The position numbers and the translations under genes were made by a program. The notes beneath the pieces are model-generated. The model did no database searches. It saw only the letters and a program-made list of their open reading frames with translations, and was not told the origin of the DNA. From NCBI GenBank assembly GCA_030739735.1, contig JASLYQ010000006.1, positions 16,548-80,547 on the forward strand: a stretch of DNA of 64,000 bases, read 5' to 3'. This DNA is from Alphaproteobacteria bacterium. Lineage in GTDB: Bacteria > Pseudomonadota > Alphaproteobacteria > UBA7887. Below are positions 19,200-27,871 of this stretch, piece by piece (the first letter of the stretch is position 1; each line of letters opens with the position of its first letter).

Positions 19200-19682
19200 T
19201 CAGCGCCCCCCCGTATTGGTCACCACGGGTAGCATGCCGTCTTCCTTGAGCCATTCCAGAACCACATGGGATTGCACGTGCGAGACCGCGGGATGCGGCA
19301 AGAGGACTTCGCTGATCAGGTGGTTCATCTGGTCGAGATCGGCGGTGGCAACGCGCAGCAGAAAATCGGTCGGGCCGGTCAGTTTGCAGGCCTCCAGGAT
19401 CAACGGATTGAGTTCCAGCAGACGCAGGAAGGCATTGATGTCGTCATGTTGATGGTTGGCAAGGGAGACCTGAATAAAGGCGGAGATGCCGAGCCCCACT
19501 TTGCGCCGCGACAGGCGGGCACGGTACGACTTGATGATGCCGAACTCTTCGAGCCGGCGGCGCCGGCGGGCGCATTGTGATGGCGATAGTGCTGTTGCCT
19601 CTGCTAGGTCATGGCTCGTCATGCGGCCATCGCGCTGCAGGGCCTGCAAAATCTTGCGGTCGAAATTGTCGAGTGCATCCAT
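19200..19682 (-). CDS. Lrp/AsnC family transcriptional regulator
   Basis: A 160-aa protein with an N-terminal winged helix (FDRKILQALQRDGRMTSHDL, then SPSQCARRRRRLEEFGII) and a C-terminal RAM domain (GLGISAFIQVSL ... GPTDFLLRV). The RAM domain normally binds an amino acid effector. The ATG at 19682 has GGAG 9 nt upstream; an in-frame GTG at 19703 would add seven residues. It is divergent from the aminomutase-like and aminotransferase genes, so it is the likely local regulator, sensing an amino acid substrate or product. A perfect palindrome sits just upstream. Confidence 0.93.
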   Translation of the reverse strand: MDALDNFDRKILQALQRDGRMTSHDLAEATALSPSQCARRRRRLEEFGIIKSYRARLSRRKVGLGISAFIQVSLANHQHDDINAFLRLLELNPLILEACKLTGPTDFLLRVATADLDQMNHLISEVLLPHPAVSHVQSHVVLEWLKEDGMLPVVTNTGGR

Positions 19683-19709
19683 GGTGTCTGTCTCCGCATT
19701 CACCTAAGT

Positions 19710-19726
19710 ATGCCATATTATGGCAT
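19710..19726. promoter_or_regulatory. Candidate operator for the AsnC-type regulator
   Basis: ATGCCATATTATGGCAT is a perfect 8-bp inverted repeat around one base. It lies 28 nt upstream of the regulator ATG in the divergent intergenic region. AT-rich dyads of this size are typical Lrp/AsnC half-site arrangements; binding is inferred. Confidence 0.55.
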
Positions 19727-19895
19727 GAAATGATGTTTTGTGCGCTTATTCTCGACTATATCTCATAGATCATCGTGAAATCGCGCATTAAAGGCAGCGC
19801 ACCCGCTTCATAGTCATGGTTGGCATTGGCCATGGTCGACCTTTGCGGCTGACCGACTGATCACTTTTCATGTGTCTCAGGCAGAGGATTCGACG

Positions 19896-21494
19896 ATGTT
19901 GCAGAAGGTGCCGACCATTCCCGACGGCCATGATATGTGTCTCGAAACCATCGTTGCGGCGGCGCGCGATGCCAACAACCAGGTAATGATCACTGATGCA
20001 ATCTGGGACCGCGTGAGCGCCTCGCGGGCGCTCCTCGACGAGTTTGTTGATAGCGGCCGTATCATCTACGGGGTGACCACCAGCGTCGGTGGCTTCGTCA
20101 ACTGGCTGGTGCCGCCGCATCTGGCCGAGCAGGTGCAAAACAACATCCTACGCAACGTGCAGTCCAATGTTGGTGATGATCTCGACGACGTCTATGTGCG
20201 CGCCGCCATGCTGGCGCGCATCAATTCGCTCGCGCGCGGTAATTCGGCGATCTCGCTCGAGAATCTCGAAAAATATGTCGCCATGTACAATCGCGGCATC
20301 GTTCCCTGCATCCCGGAAAAAGGCTCGCTCGGCACCAGCGGCGATCTCGGCCCCTTGGCCTGCATCGCTTTAGTCGGCACCGGGCAATGGCGGGCGCGTT
20401 ACCAGGGGCAGGCCATGCCCGGTGCCGAGGCATTGCGGCGCGCCAACATCGAGCCCATGACCCTATCCTACAAGGAAGGCCTGGCGCTGATCAACGGCAC
20501 CTCGGTGATGACCGCGCTGGCCGCCTGCCACGTGGTCGCCGCCAAAAATTTGATCAAGGCGCATACCCTCGCTGCCTGCCTGACGCTGGAGGTGCTGAAG
20601 GCCAAGATCATGCCCTTCCATCCCGCGGCCCACAGGCAAAAGCCCCATCCTGGCCAGATCCGCATCGCCGACGCCATCTACACGACCTTAGCCGACAGTA
20701 AGATGATCGTTCAGGATCGTCAGGTGGAGGCTTGGTTGCGCAAGATGGCGAGTGACGAGCCGCGCGGCCTCGACGAGCAGATCGAGGACGCCTATTCGAT
20801 ACGCGCCACGCCGCAAGTGCTGGGTCCGGTGCTCGATACCACCCTGTTCGTCGAGCAGACCGTGACCACCGAACTCAATTCGTCGAACGACAATCCGCTG
20901 ATCGTTGTCGAGGAGGGTGAGGCCATCCATAACGCCAATTTCCACGGCCAGTACATTTCCAATGCCATGGACCAGCTGGCAATCGTGCTCGTCACCCTGT
21001 GCAATCTGTCAGAGCGGCGCAACAACCGGCTACTGCATCCCAGCCTCAACGGCGATTTGCCACCCTTCCTCTGCGCCAGCAATCCGGGCATGAGCCAAGG
21101 CCTCATGGGCGGCCAGTTCATGGCTACCTCGCTGACCGCAGAACTGCGTCATACCGCGGCGCCGATCTCGATCCAGTCATTGCCGTCGACCGGCGATTTC
21201 CAGGACCACGTGTCGTTCGGTCTGGTCGCCGCGCGGCGCACGCGCGATACTCTCGCCGATGCCCGCCGCATCGTTGCCTATGAGTTGATCTGCGCCGCCC
21301 AGGCAGCCGATATCCGCGGCATCGACGGGCTCAGCTCGTCGACGCGGATGCTATACGGGATGGTGCGTGAGCACGTCCCCTATCTCGATCACGATGAGCC
21401 GCTAACCGACTACATCGAGGCTGTGGCAGCGTTGTTCGAGAGCGGTGCGCTGCTCGATGCGCTGCCCGAAGAGTGCGATGGCTACGACTGGTAG
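19896..21494 (+). CDS. MIO-dependent aromatic amino acid lyase/aminomutase, phenylalanine 2,3-aminomutase-like
   Basis: A 532-aa member of the HAL/PAL family. The catalytic Tyr is in IIYGVTTSVGGFVN (Tyr58). The MIO tripeptide is Thr147-Ser148-Gly149 in GSLGTSGDLGPLA. NSSNDNPLIV and STGDFQDHVSFGLVAARR are further active-site motifs. TSG in place of ASG, VGGFVNWLVP and IVPCIPEKGSLGTSG recall the Pantoea AdmH phenylalanine 2,3-aminomutase, which also uses TSG; that comparison is from memory. No hutU, hutI or hutG genes adjoin, arguing against histidine degradation. The ATG at 19896 has GAGG upstream; GTG 19872 is an alternative. It is followed 12 nt later by the aminotransferase. Confidence 0.85.
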   Translation: MLQKVPTIPDGHDMCLETIVAAARDANNQVMITDAIWDRVSASRALLDEFVDSGRIIYGVTTSVGGFVNWLVPPHLAEQVQNNILRNVQSNVGDDLDDVYVRAAMLARINSLARGNSAISLENLEKYVAMYNRGIVPCIPEKGSLGTSGDLGPLACIALVGTGQWRARYQGQAMPGAEALRRANIEPMTLSYKEGLALINGTSVMTALAACHVVAAKNLIKAHTLAACLTLEVLKAKIMPFHPAAHRQKPHPGQIRIADAIYTTLADSKMIVQDRQVEAWLRKMASDEPRGLDEQIEDAYSIRATPQVLGPVLDTTLFVEQTVTTELNSSNDNPLIVVEEGEAIHNANFHGQYISNAMDQLAIVLVTLCNLSERRNNRLLHPSLNGDLPPFLCASNPGMSQGLMGGQFMATSLTAELRHTAAPISIQSLPSTGDFQDHVSFGLVAARRTRDTLADARRIVAYELICAAQAADIRGIDGLSSSTRMLYGMVREHVPYLDHDEPLTDYIEAVAALFESGALLDALPEECDGYDW

Positions 21495-21506
21495 GAGCGC
21501 GCAGCC

Positions 21507-22796
21507 ATGAGCAGCCAAGCGGCACGGGCAGTGGTGCTCGACACTGAGCAGTCGCTGCGGACCTATTCGCGCAAGACCCGCAAGAGCGCTGCGGCCCATG
21601 TTCGTGCCGATAAGTTACTGCCCGGCGGCACCTCGCGCCAGGCTGGCTATTGGGCGCCCTATCCGCTGACCTTCAAGCGCGCAGAGGGCCCCTTTCTCTG
21701 GGATATCGACGGTAACCGCTACTTCGATCTGATCAACAATTACACCGCCATGGTGCACGGCCATAGCTATCCGCCGATCGTCGAAGCGGCACGGCGCCAT
21801 GCCGGGCGAGGCACCGGCTGGGTCGGCGGCAATCTCGAACAGCTCGAACTCGCCGAGGAAATCGTCGGGCGGGTGGCCGCGGTGGAACAGGTGCGCTTCA
21901 CCAATTCAGGCACCGAAGCAGGCGCGCTGGCCTTCAATATAGCGCGAAAGTTGACCGGGCGGGAGAAGCTGCTGATGGCGCGCTACGGCTATCACGGCTC
22001 GCTGCTGGAATTTGAAACGGGCTCGTTTGGCCGTGAAGGGTCAGTGACGTTGTTGGCCGACTACAATGACTTGGCCGCATTCGAGCGCGTTATCGAGGAG
22101 CACGGTAATGAGATCGCGGCCGTTTTTCTCGAGCCGGTGCTGGGGTCGGGTGGTGTGGTGAGCGGTGATGCGCTGTTCCTGCACGGCGTGCAGGCGGCGG
22201 CACGCCAAGTCGGGGCGCTGCTCGTGCTTGATGAGGTGCTGACGTTGCGCTTCGCCCTTGGTGGCGTTCAAGGGCAGGTCGGGCTCACCCCCGATCTCAC
22301 CATGTTCGGCAAGCTGATCGGCGGCGGCTATCCGGTCGGCGCCATCGGCGGGGCGCGGGATCTGCTAAAGATTTTCGCCCCCTCGGACCTGAAGCTGTTC
22401 CATACCGGCACCTTCAATGCCAATCCGGTAACCATGGCCGCCGGTTTTGTCTCACTCAACCACCTGACCGGCGAGCGCATCGACGCTATGGCGGGCGCTG
22501 CCAAGACATTGAAGTCCGGGCTTGCGCGCGCGGCGACAAAGGCCGGCCTGCCGCTCTCGATCAACCATCACGGCTCTTGCCTGAACCTTTATTTCAGCGA
22601 GCGCGCGCCGCGATCGTCGGTCGTCCGCGAGGATGGGCAGCTGCTTGGCGCCTTCCACATCGTGGCGATGAACCACGGCTTGTTCCTGGCGCCGCGCGGC
22701 ATGATCGCACTGTCAACGGTCATGACTTCCGCTTACTTGGCCGAAATCCTGGAGCGGGCCGAGGCGGCGATGGCCGAGTTGGGGCAAACGGCGTAG
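21507..22796 (+). CDS. Class III PLP aminotransferase, beta-amino acid aminotransferase-like
   Basis: A 429-aa fold-type I PLP enzyme related to glutamate-1-semialdehyde aminomutase. FTNSGTEAG binds the PLP phosphate, DEVLTLR contains the ring Asp, and the Schiff-base Lys is K269 in MFGKLIGGGYPVGA. LPGGTSRQAGYWAPYPLTF and FLAPRGMIALS place arginines at 44 and 397. As recalled, these match Arg41 and Arg398 of the Variovorax beta-phenylalanine aminotransferase. Preceded by a GGAG site and coupled to the MIO enzyme in one operon, it would move the beta-amino group to 2-oxoglutarate or pyruvate. A semialdehyde aminomutase for tetrapyrrole synthesis is less likely given the context. Confidence 0.85.
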   Translation: MSSQAARAVVLDTEQSLRTYSRKTRKSAAAHVRADKLLPGGTSRQAGYWAPYPLTFKRAEGPFLWDIDGNRYFDLINNYTAMVHGHSYPPIVEAARRHAGRGTGWVGGNLEQLELAEEIVGRVAAVEQVRFTNSGTEAGALAFNIARKLTGREKLLMARYGYHGSLLEFETGSFGREGSVTLLADYNDLAAFERVIEEHGNEIAAVFLEPVLGSGGVVSGDALFLHGVQAAARQVGALLVLDEVLTLRFALGGVQGQVGLTPDLTMFGKLIGGGYPVGAIGGARDLLKIFAPSDLKLFHTGTFNANPVTMAAGFVSLNHLTGERIDAMAGAAKTLKSGLARAATKAGLPLSINHHGSCLNLYFSERAPRSSVVREDGQLLGAFHIVAMNHGLFLAPRGMIALSTVMTSAYLAEILERAEAAMAELGQTA

Positions 22797-22837
22797 CGCG
22801 GCCCCGCGCGCATCGCCACCATCAGGATCGCACCGCC

Positions 22838-23962
22838 CTAGAGCATATGACCGCCGCGTTTTGCCTTGGTCGCCAGATAACGGGAATTGTGGGCGTTGGC
22901 AGGAAAGCTGTGCGGCACGCGTTTTGCCACAGTCACGCCGCAGCGCTCCAGGCCCGCGATCTTGTCGGGATTGTTGGTCAGCAGACGCACCCGCTCGATA
23001 CCGAGCTGGCCTAGCATCTCGGCCGCCACCCGGTAGTGGCGCTCGTCGGCGTCGAAGCCGAGTTGTTCGTTGGCCTCGAAGGTATCCAGGCCGTCGTCCT
23101 GCAGTTCGTAAGCGCGCAGCTTGTTGACTAGGCCGATGCCGCGGCCTTCCTGGGTCAGATAAAGCAGCACGCCGCCGCCGTTCTCGGCAATGAAGCTGAT
23201 GGCGCCGCGCAACTGGTCACCGCAGTCGCAGCGCAGGCTGCCTACCAGATCACCGGTAAAGCACTGGGAGTGGATGCGCACCAGCACCGGGGTGTCCGGC
23301 GCCGGTGCGCCGATCATCATAGCCAGGTGCTCGCTGCCGCCATCGGCCGGGCGGAAGGCGACGATGGTGGTGTCCGGGGCATCGGCCAGGGGCACCTTGG
23401 CGGCGCTGACGCGGTTGAGCATGCCTGAGGCAGTGCTGCCGTAACGCTGGATATCCGCGGCGCTCACCGCCAGCAGACGCTTGGTGGCGCTGGCCTCGGC
23501 GGCATCGAGATGCCCGGTCAGGATCGCCGGCAGCAGGCTTGCGAGCTTAGCGAGGCGGATCGCGGCTAAATCGCGTGGCCCGGCTGTGGCGAGGGCAAGT
23601 CCAACGGCGCGCGCGCCGCTGGGATCGCCCGGCGCGGTGGTTGGGTCAGAAAGGTCGTGCACCTGCGCCGGGTCAACGGCGTCCGGCAGGGTCAGCGCCA
23701 CGCCGGGCTCGTCATCCCGGGCCAATCCGAGAACTCTGGCGCGCTGTGCCGTCAGCACTAGTCTCACCGGACCTTGCGAGGCCTTGGCGAGACGGCGCAG
23801 GCGGGCAGCGTTGGCATATTCGCTCGACAGCACCAGCGAGGTGCCATCAGCGTCCTGCAATAGCACCATGCCACCGCGGCGCAGGTCGCCGATGGCGCGG
23901 TCCACGGCGATCACCGCGTGCGGCGTCTCGGCTTCGATCGGTTCGAAGGATGTCTCGTCCAC
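22838..23962 (-). CDS. ribA: GTP cyclohydrolase II with degenerate DHBP-synthase-like N-terminal domain
   Basis: A 374-aa protein. The C-terminal 200 residues are GTP cyclohydrolase II, the first step of riboflavin synthesis: zinc ligands in HSQCFTGDLVGSLRCDCGDQL, then LLYLTQEGRGIGLVNKLRAY and LLTNNPDKI. The N-terminal half resembles the RibB fold but lacks the DDxxRENEGD catalytic motif (here SSEYANAAR), so it is probably structural, as in other alphaproteobacterial RibA. It is convergent with the aminotransferase operon across a 41-nt gap and is alone on its strand. Confidence 0.93.
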   Translation of the reverse strand: MDETSFEPIEAETPHAVIAVDRAIGDLRRGGMVLLQDADGTSLVLSSEYANAARLRRLAKASQGPVRLVLTAQRARVLGLARDDEPGVALTLPDAVDPAQVHDLSDPTTAPGDPSGARAVGLALATAGPRDLAAIRLAKLASLLPAILTGHLDAAEASATKRLLAVSAADIQRYGSTASGMLNRVSAAKVPLADAPDTTIVAFRPADGGSEHLAMMIGAPAPDTPVLVRIHSQCFTGDLVGSLRCDCGDQLRGAISFIAENGGGVLLYLTQEGRGIGLVNKLRAYELQDDGLDTFEANEQLGFDADERHYRVAAEMLGQLGIERVRLLTNNPDKIAGLERCGVTVAKRVPHSFPANAHNSRYLATKAKRGGHML

Positions 23963-24118
23963 GTCGTTCCCCTAGGATAGCATCATGCCGCCGCCGCGCT
24001 TTCATATATAGGCGTCCCGGACGCGGCACCAGTCCCGGCTACCGCAGGGCTCATTGACGCGGCCTGTACCGCGGCTAAACTTGCGGCAAAGACGGGGGCG
24101 AAACGTCCGGAGCATGCC

Positions 24119-24404
24119 ATGGCTAAGGCTATGTGGAACGGTACGGTGTTGGCCGAGAGCGATCGCTTCGAGATCGTCGAGGGGAATTGTCTATTGCCCA
24201 CCCGAGACCATCATGCGGGAGTTTTTCGTGGACAGCGACCACACCAGTTGATGTCCCTGGAAGGGCGAGGAGCCCTATTATTATGTGCGTGCAAACGGTG
24301 AAGAGAACCGAGGCGACGCCTATTACTATCTCGAAACCAAGACGGTGGCGGACAATATCGGCGGCCATATCGCCTTTTGGCACGGCGTGACGGTCGAGCA
24401 ATAG
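24119..24404 (+). pseudogene. DUF427 protein gene with a frameshift and an in-frame stop
   Basis: A DUF427 sequence is recognisable across two frames. ATG 24119 opens MAKAMWNGTVLAESD and FEIVEGN. The family sequence then continues one base out of frame as VYCPPETIMREFFVDSDHTS, from about 24188. Next comes TGA (24250-24252) where a codon is expected, then CPWKGEEPYYYV, GDAYYYLETK and HIAFWHGVTVEQ to the stop at 24404. All family motifs are present in order, so decay is recent or these are two assembly errors. DUF427 function is unknown. Confidence 0.8.
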
Positions 24405-24458
24405 ACCGCGCCAAGAAATCTGACTAGGGAGCGGGCCCGTGGCGGAGCCTGAGCGTTG

Positions 24459-25157
24459 ATGGAGCCGACCGGGGCGGAAAAGCGCATCTTGCTTGTCGAG
24501 GACGATGAACCCTTACGAGAGTCGCTGGCAGAGCAGCTGCACTTGCATCAGGAGTTTGAGGCTGTCGAGGCAAAAACCGCGGCCGAGGCGCTGGAGCTGA
24601 CCGAGGCGCAGCGCTTCGATCTTATTCTGCTCGACATCGGCCTGCCGGACATGGATGGGCGCGAGGCCTGCCGCCTGATACGCCGGGCCGGGCACAAGAC
24701 ACCGATCATCATGCTGACGGGTGCAGATTCGGAGGCCGACACGATCCTCGGCCTCGATGCCGGTGCCAACGACTACATCACCAAGCCGCTCCGCCTCGGC
24801 GTTCTGCTGGCGCGTATCCGTGCCCAGTTGCGCCGTCACGAGCTGACCGATGACACGGCTTTCACCGTCGGCCCCTATGACTTCCAGCCCGGCAACAAGA
24901 TGCTGGTAAAGGCCAACGGCAAGTGCAAGGTCCGCCTGACCGAGAAGGAGACGGCGATCCTTAAGTTTCTCCACCGCGCCGGCGACAAGGTGATTGGTCG
25001 CGACGTACTATTGGACGAGGTCTGGGGCTATAACGCGGCGGTCGCCACTCATACGCTGGAGACCCACATCTACCGTCTGCGCCAGAAGATCGAGACCGAC
25101 CCGTCGAATGCGCAGATTCTGCTGACCGAAACCGGGGGCTATCGGCTGGCGCGCTGA
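24459..25157 (+). CDS. OmpR-family response regulator without an adjacent kinase
   Basis: A 232-aa protein. The receiver domain has ILLVEDDEPLRE, the phosphoacceptor Asp in LILLDIGLPDMDG, Thr in MLTGADS and Lys in YITKPL. The C-terminal winged helix has VRLTEKETAILKFL, VWGYNAAVATHTLETHIYRLRQKIE and LLTETGGYRLAR. No histidine kinase is encoded nearby, so its partner is unknown. The ATG at 24459 is used. Its 3' end overlaps the convergent MFS gene by 19 nt. Confidence 0.92.
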   Translation: MEPTGAEKRILLVEDDEPLRESLAEQLHLHQEFEAVEAKTAAEALELTEAQRFDLILLDIGLPDMDGREACRLIRRAGHKTPIIMLTGADSEADTILGLDAGANDYITKPLRLGVLLARIRAQLRRHELTDDTAFTVGPYDFQPGNKMLVKANGKCKVRLTEKETAILKFLHRAGDKVIGRDVLLDEVWGYNAAVATHTLETHIYRLRQKIETDPSNAQILLTETGGYRLAR

Positions 25158-26314
25158 GCCGCGCCCATCAGCCAGACGGCTAGGGCGAGCGCCGCCAGGG
25201 TTACAGCGCCAAATACAGGGCCGACGGCGCTCCAGTCATCGCCCATCAGCAGCAACGGCGGCAGCGCCAGCGGGCCGGCGAGCACGCCGAGATTGCGCCC
25301 AGCCATGAGAACGCCAAAGCTGCGCGCCATATCGAGTCCGGGTCCGGCGAGGCGGGCCGGCAGCGCGAACAGGCAGACCGTGACGAGACCGGTGCTGGCG
25401 CCATAGGAGAATAGCGACAGCAGACCGGTCCAGTCGGTGCCGGTGATCGGCACCAGCAGCCAGGTTGCCGCCTGTACTGCCAGCGCCGGCAGTAGCAACC
25501 GGGCGATTGCTACGCCGCGCCCTAGCAGGGCGCCGCCGAGCTGGTTGAACACGAGCACAATGGCAGGAGAGACCCCATAGCCCAGCACCACGGCGCCGAT
25601 CGCCAGCTCGTGCGCCTCGACCAAAAACGACGGCAGCCATGTCATGTATGCCATGTACTGTATCGACCAGAGCGTAAAGAGCAGGGCGGCGGCGCGGATT
25701 GCCAGCCGGCGCGCGGGCGACGCGGGCGCCTCGTCCCGCGCCGCCGCGGCGGCCGTCTCAGGCGCGATTCGGCCGAGCCGCCGGGCCCAAACCGCAAGCA
25801 GCACGGCGGCGCCGAGCGAAAGCGCCCACAAGGCCTGCCAGTCGGCCTCCGTCGGCAGCGCCACGGCAACGGCGGTCAGCTGCCCGACCGGCATCCAGGC
25901 GGCGTAGAGTGCCATGACCGTAGCACGCTGGCCTGGTGCGGCGTGGCCGTTGGCGATCACCGCACCCGCCACGGCCAAGATGGCATAGCCAATCCCTTCG
26001 AGGGCACGGGCGAAAAGCATCGTGGCGCCGGTTTCAGGCCAGGCTAGGCCGAGTAGGCTGCCGGCCACAATCGTGCCGAAGGCTGTCATCACCAGCGTTC
26101 CGCCGTGGCCATGCGAGAGGCCACGGCCGACCGCGGCTGAGAGTACCAGGCCCGCCAGCGCGAAGACTGACATCAAAGCGCCGCCGAGCAGCTTGCTGTA
26201 GCCGAAGCTCTCGGTTATCGCTGGGAGTGCTAGCGGCAGCTTGAAATGGCAATAGGCAGCCAGCCAACCGATGGCTAGGCCGAAAATAACGCCTTCCCAG
26301 CGTGTTCGACTCAC
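25139..26314 (-). CDS. MFS transporter
   Basis: A 391-aa membrane protein with about twelve predicted hydrophobic segments in two halves, separated by a cytoplasmic loop (RRLGRIAPETAAAAARDEAP). The amino-terminal half has GYSKLLGGALMSVFALAGL and RALEGIGYAILAVAGAVIAN, typical of major facilitator permeases of the YbfB/cyanate-permease-like group. The substrate cannot be inferred. It overlaps the xth stop by 4 nt (ATGA arrangement), so it is co-transcribed downstream of xth. Confidence 0.85.
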   Translation of the reverse strand: MSRTRWEGVIFGLAIGWLAAYCHFKLPLALPAITESFGYSKLLGGALMSVFALAGLVLSAAVGRGLSHGHGGTLVMTAFGTIVAGSLLGLAWPETGATMLFARALEGIGYAILAVAGAVIANGHAAPGQRATVMALYAAWMPVGQLTAVAVALPTEADWQALWALSLGAAVLLAVWARRLGRIAPETAAAAARDEAPASPARRLAIRAAALLFTLWSIQYMAYMTWLPSFLVEAHELAIGAVVLGYGVSPAIVLVFNQLGGALLGRGVAIARLLLPALAVQAATWLLVPITGTDWTGLLSLFSYGASTGLVTVCLFALPARLAGPGLDMARSFGVLMAGRNLGVLAGPLALPPLLLMGDDWSAVGPVFGAVTLAALALAVWLMGAAQRASR

Positions 26315-27099
26315 GGGTCTAGGTCGACGATGACCGGGGCGTGGTCAGACGGTCTCGGCCAGCCGCGGACGCGTCTAAGAATATAGCCGCCGGTGAGCGT
26401 CGGCGCTAGCTTCGGGCTCACCCAGATATGGTCGAGCCGACGGCCGCGGTCGGCCGCCTCCCAGTCACGCGCACGATAGCTCCACCAGCTGTAGAGTTTT
26501 TCCTCGGGTGGTACGAAGCGGCGCACCGCATCGACCCATTTGCGCGACGCGCCCAATGCATCTAGCCTCTCGATCTCGACCGGCGTGTGGCTGATGGTGC
26601 GCAGTAACTGCTTGTGCGACCAGACATCGGTTTTCAGCGGCGCAATATTTAGATCACCGAGCAGGATCTGCCGCGCCGGCTGGCGCGTGTCACGGAACCA
26701 GGTGCTCACTTCGTCGAGAAAGCCAAGTTTGTGCGCAAATTTCGGGTTCTTCTCTGTGTCCGGAATGTCGCCGCCCGCGGGAATATAAAAATTGTGTAGG
26801 ACAATATTGCCGAGCAAACGAATCGAGAGGTGTCGCGATTCCGCCTTGCCCCACCATTCGCGTCGCGTCGGCCTGTCGAATGGTAAGCGGGAGAGAATGG
26901 CGACGCCGTGATAGCCCTTCTGTCCGTAGATGGCACGGTGTTCGTAGCCGAGATCGGCCAGATCATCATGTGGGAACAGTTCGTCGGCGACCTTTATCTC
27001 CTGCAGACAGAGCACGTCTGGCGCCGTTTCCTCGGTCAGCTGCACGACACCGTTAAGGCGCAGGCGTACGGAATTGACGTTCCAACTCACGATCCTCAC
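26311..27099 (-). CDS. xth: Exodeoxyribonuclease III
   Basis: A 262-aa AP endonuclease/3'-5' exonuclease of the ExoIII family, acting in base-excision repair. Motifs: IVSWNVNSVRLR, LCLQEIKVAD (metal Glu), YGQKGYHGVAILSR, LLGDLNIAP (catalytic Asp and Asn), and RRLDHIWVS with SDHAPVIVDL (catalytic Asp-His). The open frame extends 40 codons upstream. GTG 27099 is chosen because homologs start here, GGGAG lies 7 nt upstream, and it follows the amidotransferase stop by one base. Confidence 0.95.
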   Translation of the reverse strand: MRIVSWNVNSVRLRLNGVVQLTEETAPDVLCLQEIKVADELFPHDDLADLGYEHRAIYGQKGYHGVAILSRLPFDRPTRREWWGKAESRHLSIRLLGNIVLHNFYIPAGGDIPDTEKNPKFAHKLGFLDEVSTWFRDTRQPARQILLGDLNIAPLKTDVWSHKQLLRTISHTPVEIERLDALGASRKWVDAVRRFVPPEEKLYSWWSYRARDWEAADRGRRLDHIWVSPKLAPTLTGGYILRRVRGWPRPSDHAPVIVDLDP

Positions 27100-27100
27100 G

Positions 27101-27844
27101 TCAACGCTCCCGGCACGCGGCACCAAAGGCCGTGAACAGAGCTTGCGACGCAGCGCTTTCCCAATAGCGCCATTCGGGATGCCATTGTACTGCGAGTGCC
27201 ATCGTCTCGGCGTCTTCAATGCGCACGGCCTCGATCAGTCCGTCAAGCGCTATCGCTTCTATCACGAGGCCATTGCCGAGGCGATCGATGCCTTGCGAAT
27301 GGACCGAATTGACGATGATCGTCTCTTCTCCGATGAGCCCATGGAGATGCCCGTCCTTGACCAGGCGAACGGGATGGGCAGGGCCGTACTGGATGTCGAG
27401 CGGCTGGCTCTCGTCGGCCCGGTGATCGTCGCGCCCTGGCATGTCGTGTACGGATTGGTGCAACGTGCCTCCGAGGGCGACGTTGAGTTCCTGGCAGCCG
27501 CGGCAGACGGCGAGTATGGGCAGGCCGGCGTCAAGCGCGGCGCGGATCAGAGGCAAGGTGGTGGCGTCGCGGCGCGCATCGTGCAGCGTTCCGGCGGCAC
27601 TCGCTGGGCCGTCATAGTGGTGTGGCTCGACATTCGAGGCGCTGCCCGTGACGAACAGGCCATCGAGGCGGTCACAAAGCTCGGCGAAATCGGTATTGGG
27701 GCCAAAGGCGGGCAGCACCACCGGAATCGTGCCGGCTGCGCCGGCCACGGCAGCGAGATAGTTGTCGCCGGCGACATGGAAATTGTGCGGGCTCACATGC
27801 TTGACGCAGGCGGTTATGCCGACCAGGGGGGAAGGATCGCTCAT
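27101..27844 (-). CDS. Class I glutamine amidotransferase-like protein (PuuD family)
   Basis: A 247-aa peptidase C26 family protein. The nucleophile Cys is in LAVCRGCQELNVALGG; the His/Glu pair is in VQWHPEWRY. FVTGSASNVEPHHY and VNSVHSQGIDRL are also family-typical. Relatives hydrolyse gamma-glutamyl-GABA in polyamine catabolism, but no other putrescine genes are here, so the substrate is open. The gene ends one base before the xth start, so the two are probably co-transcribed. Confidence 0.88.
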   Translation of the reverse strand: MSDPSPLVGITACVKHVSPHNFHVAGDNYLAAVAGAAGTIPVVLPAFGPNTDFAELCDRLDGLFVTGSASNVEPHHYDGPASAAGTLHDARRDATTLPLIRAALDAGLPILAVCRGCQELNVALGGTLHQSVHDMPGRDDHRADESQPLDIQYGPAHPVRLVKDGHLHGLIGEETIIVNSVHSQGIDRLGNGLVIEAIALDGLIEAVRIEDAETMALAVQWHPEWRYWESAASQALFTAFGAACRER

Positions 27845-27871
27845 GCGGCCTCGCTATCACGCCCACGCGGG

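Noticed and set aside
24250-24252. TGA in the DUF427 gene read as selenocysteine
   Set aside because: DUF427 is not a known selenoprotein family, no selenocysteine insertion hairpin was recognised, and the same gene also has a frameshift.
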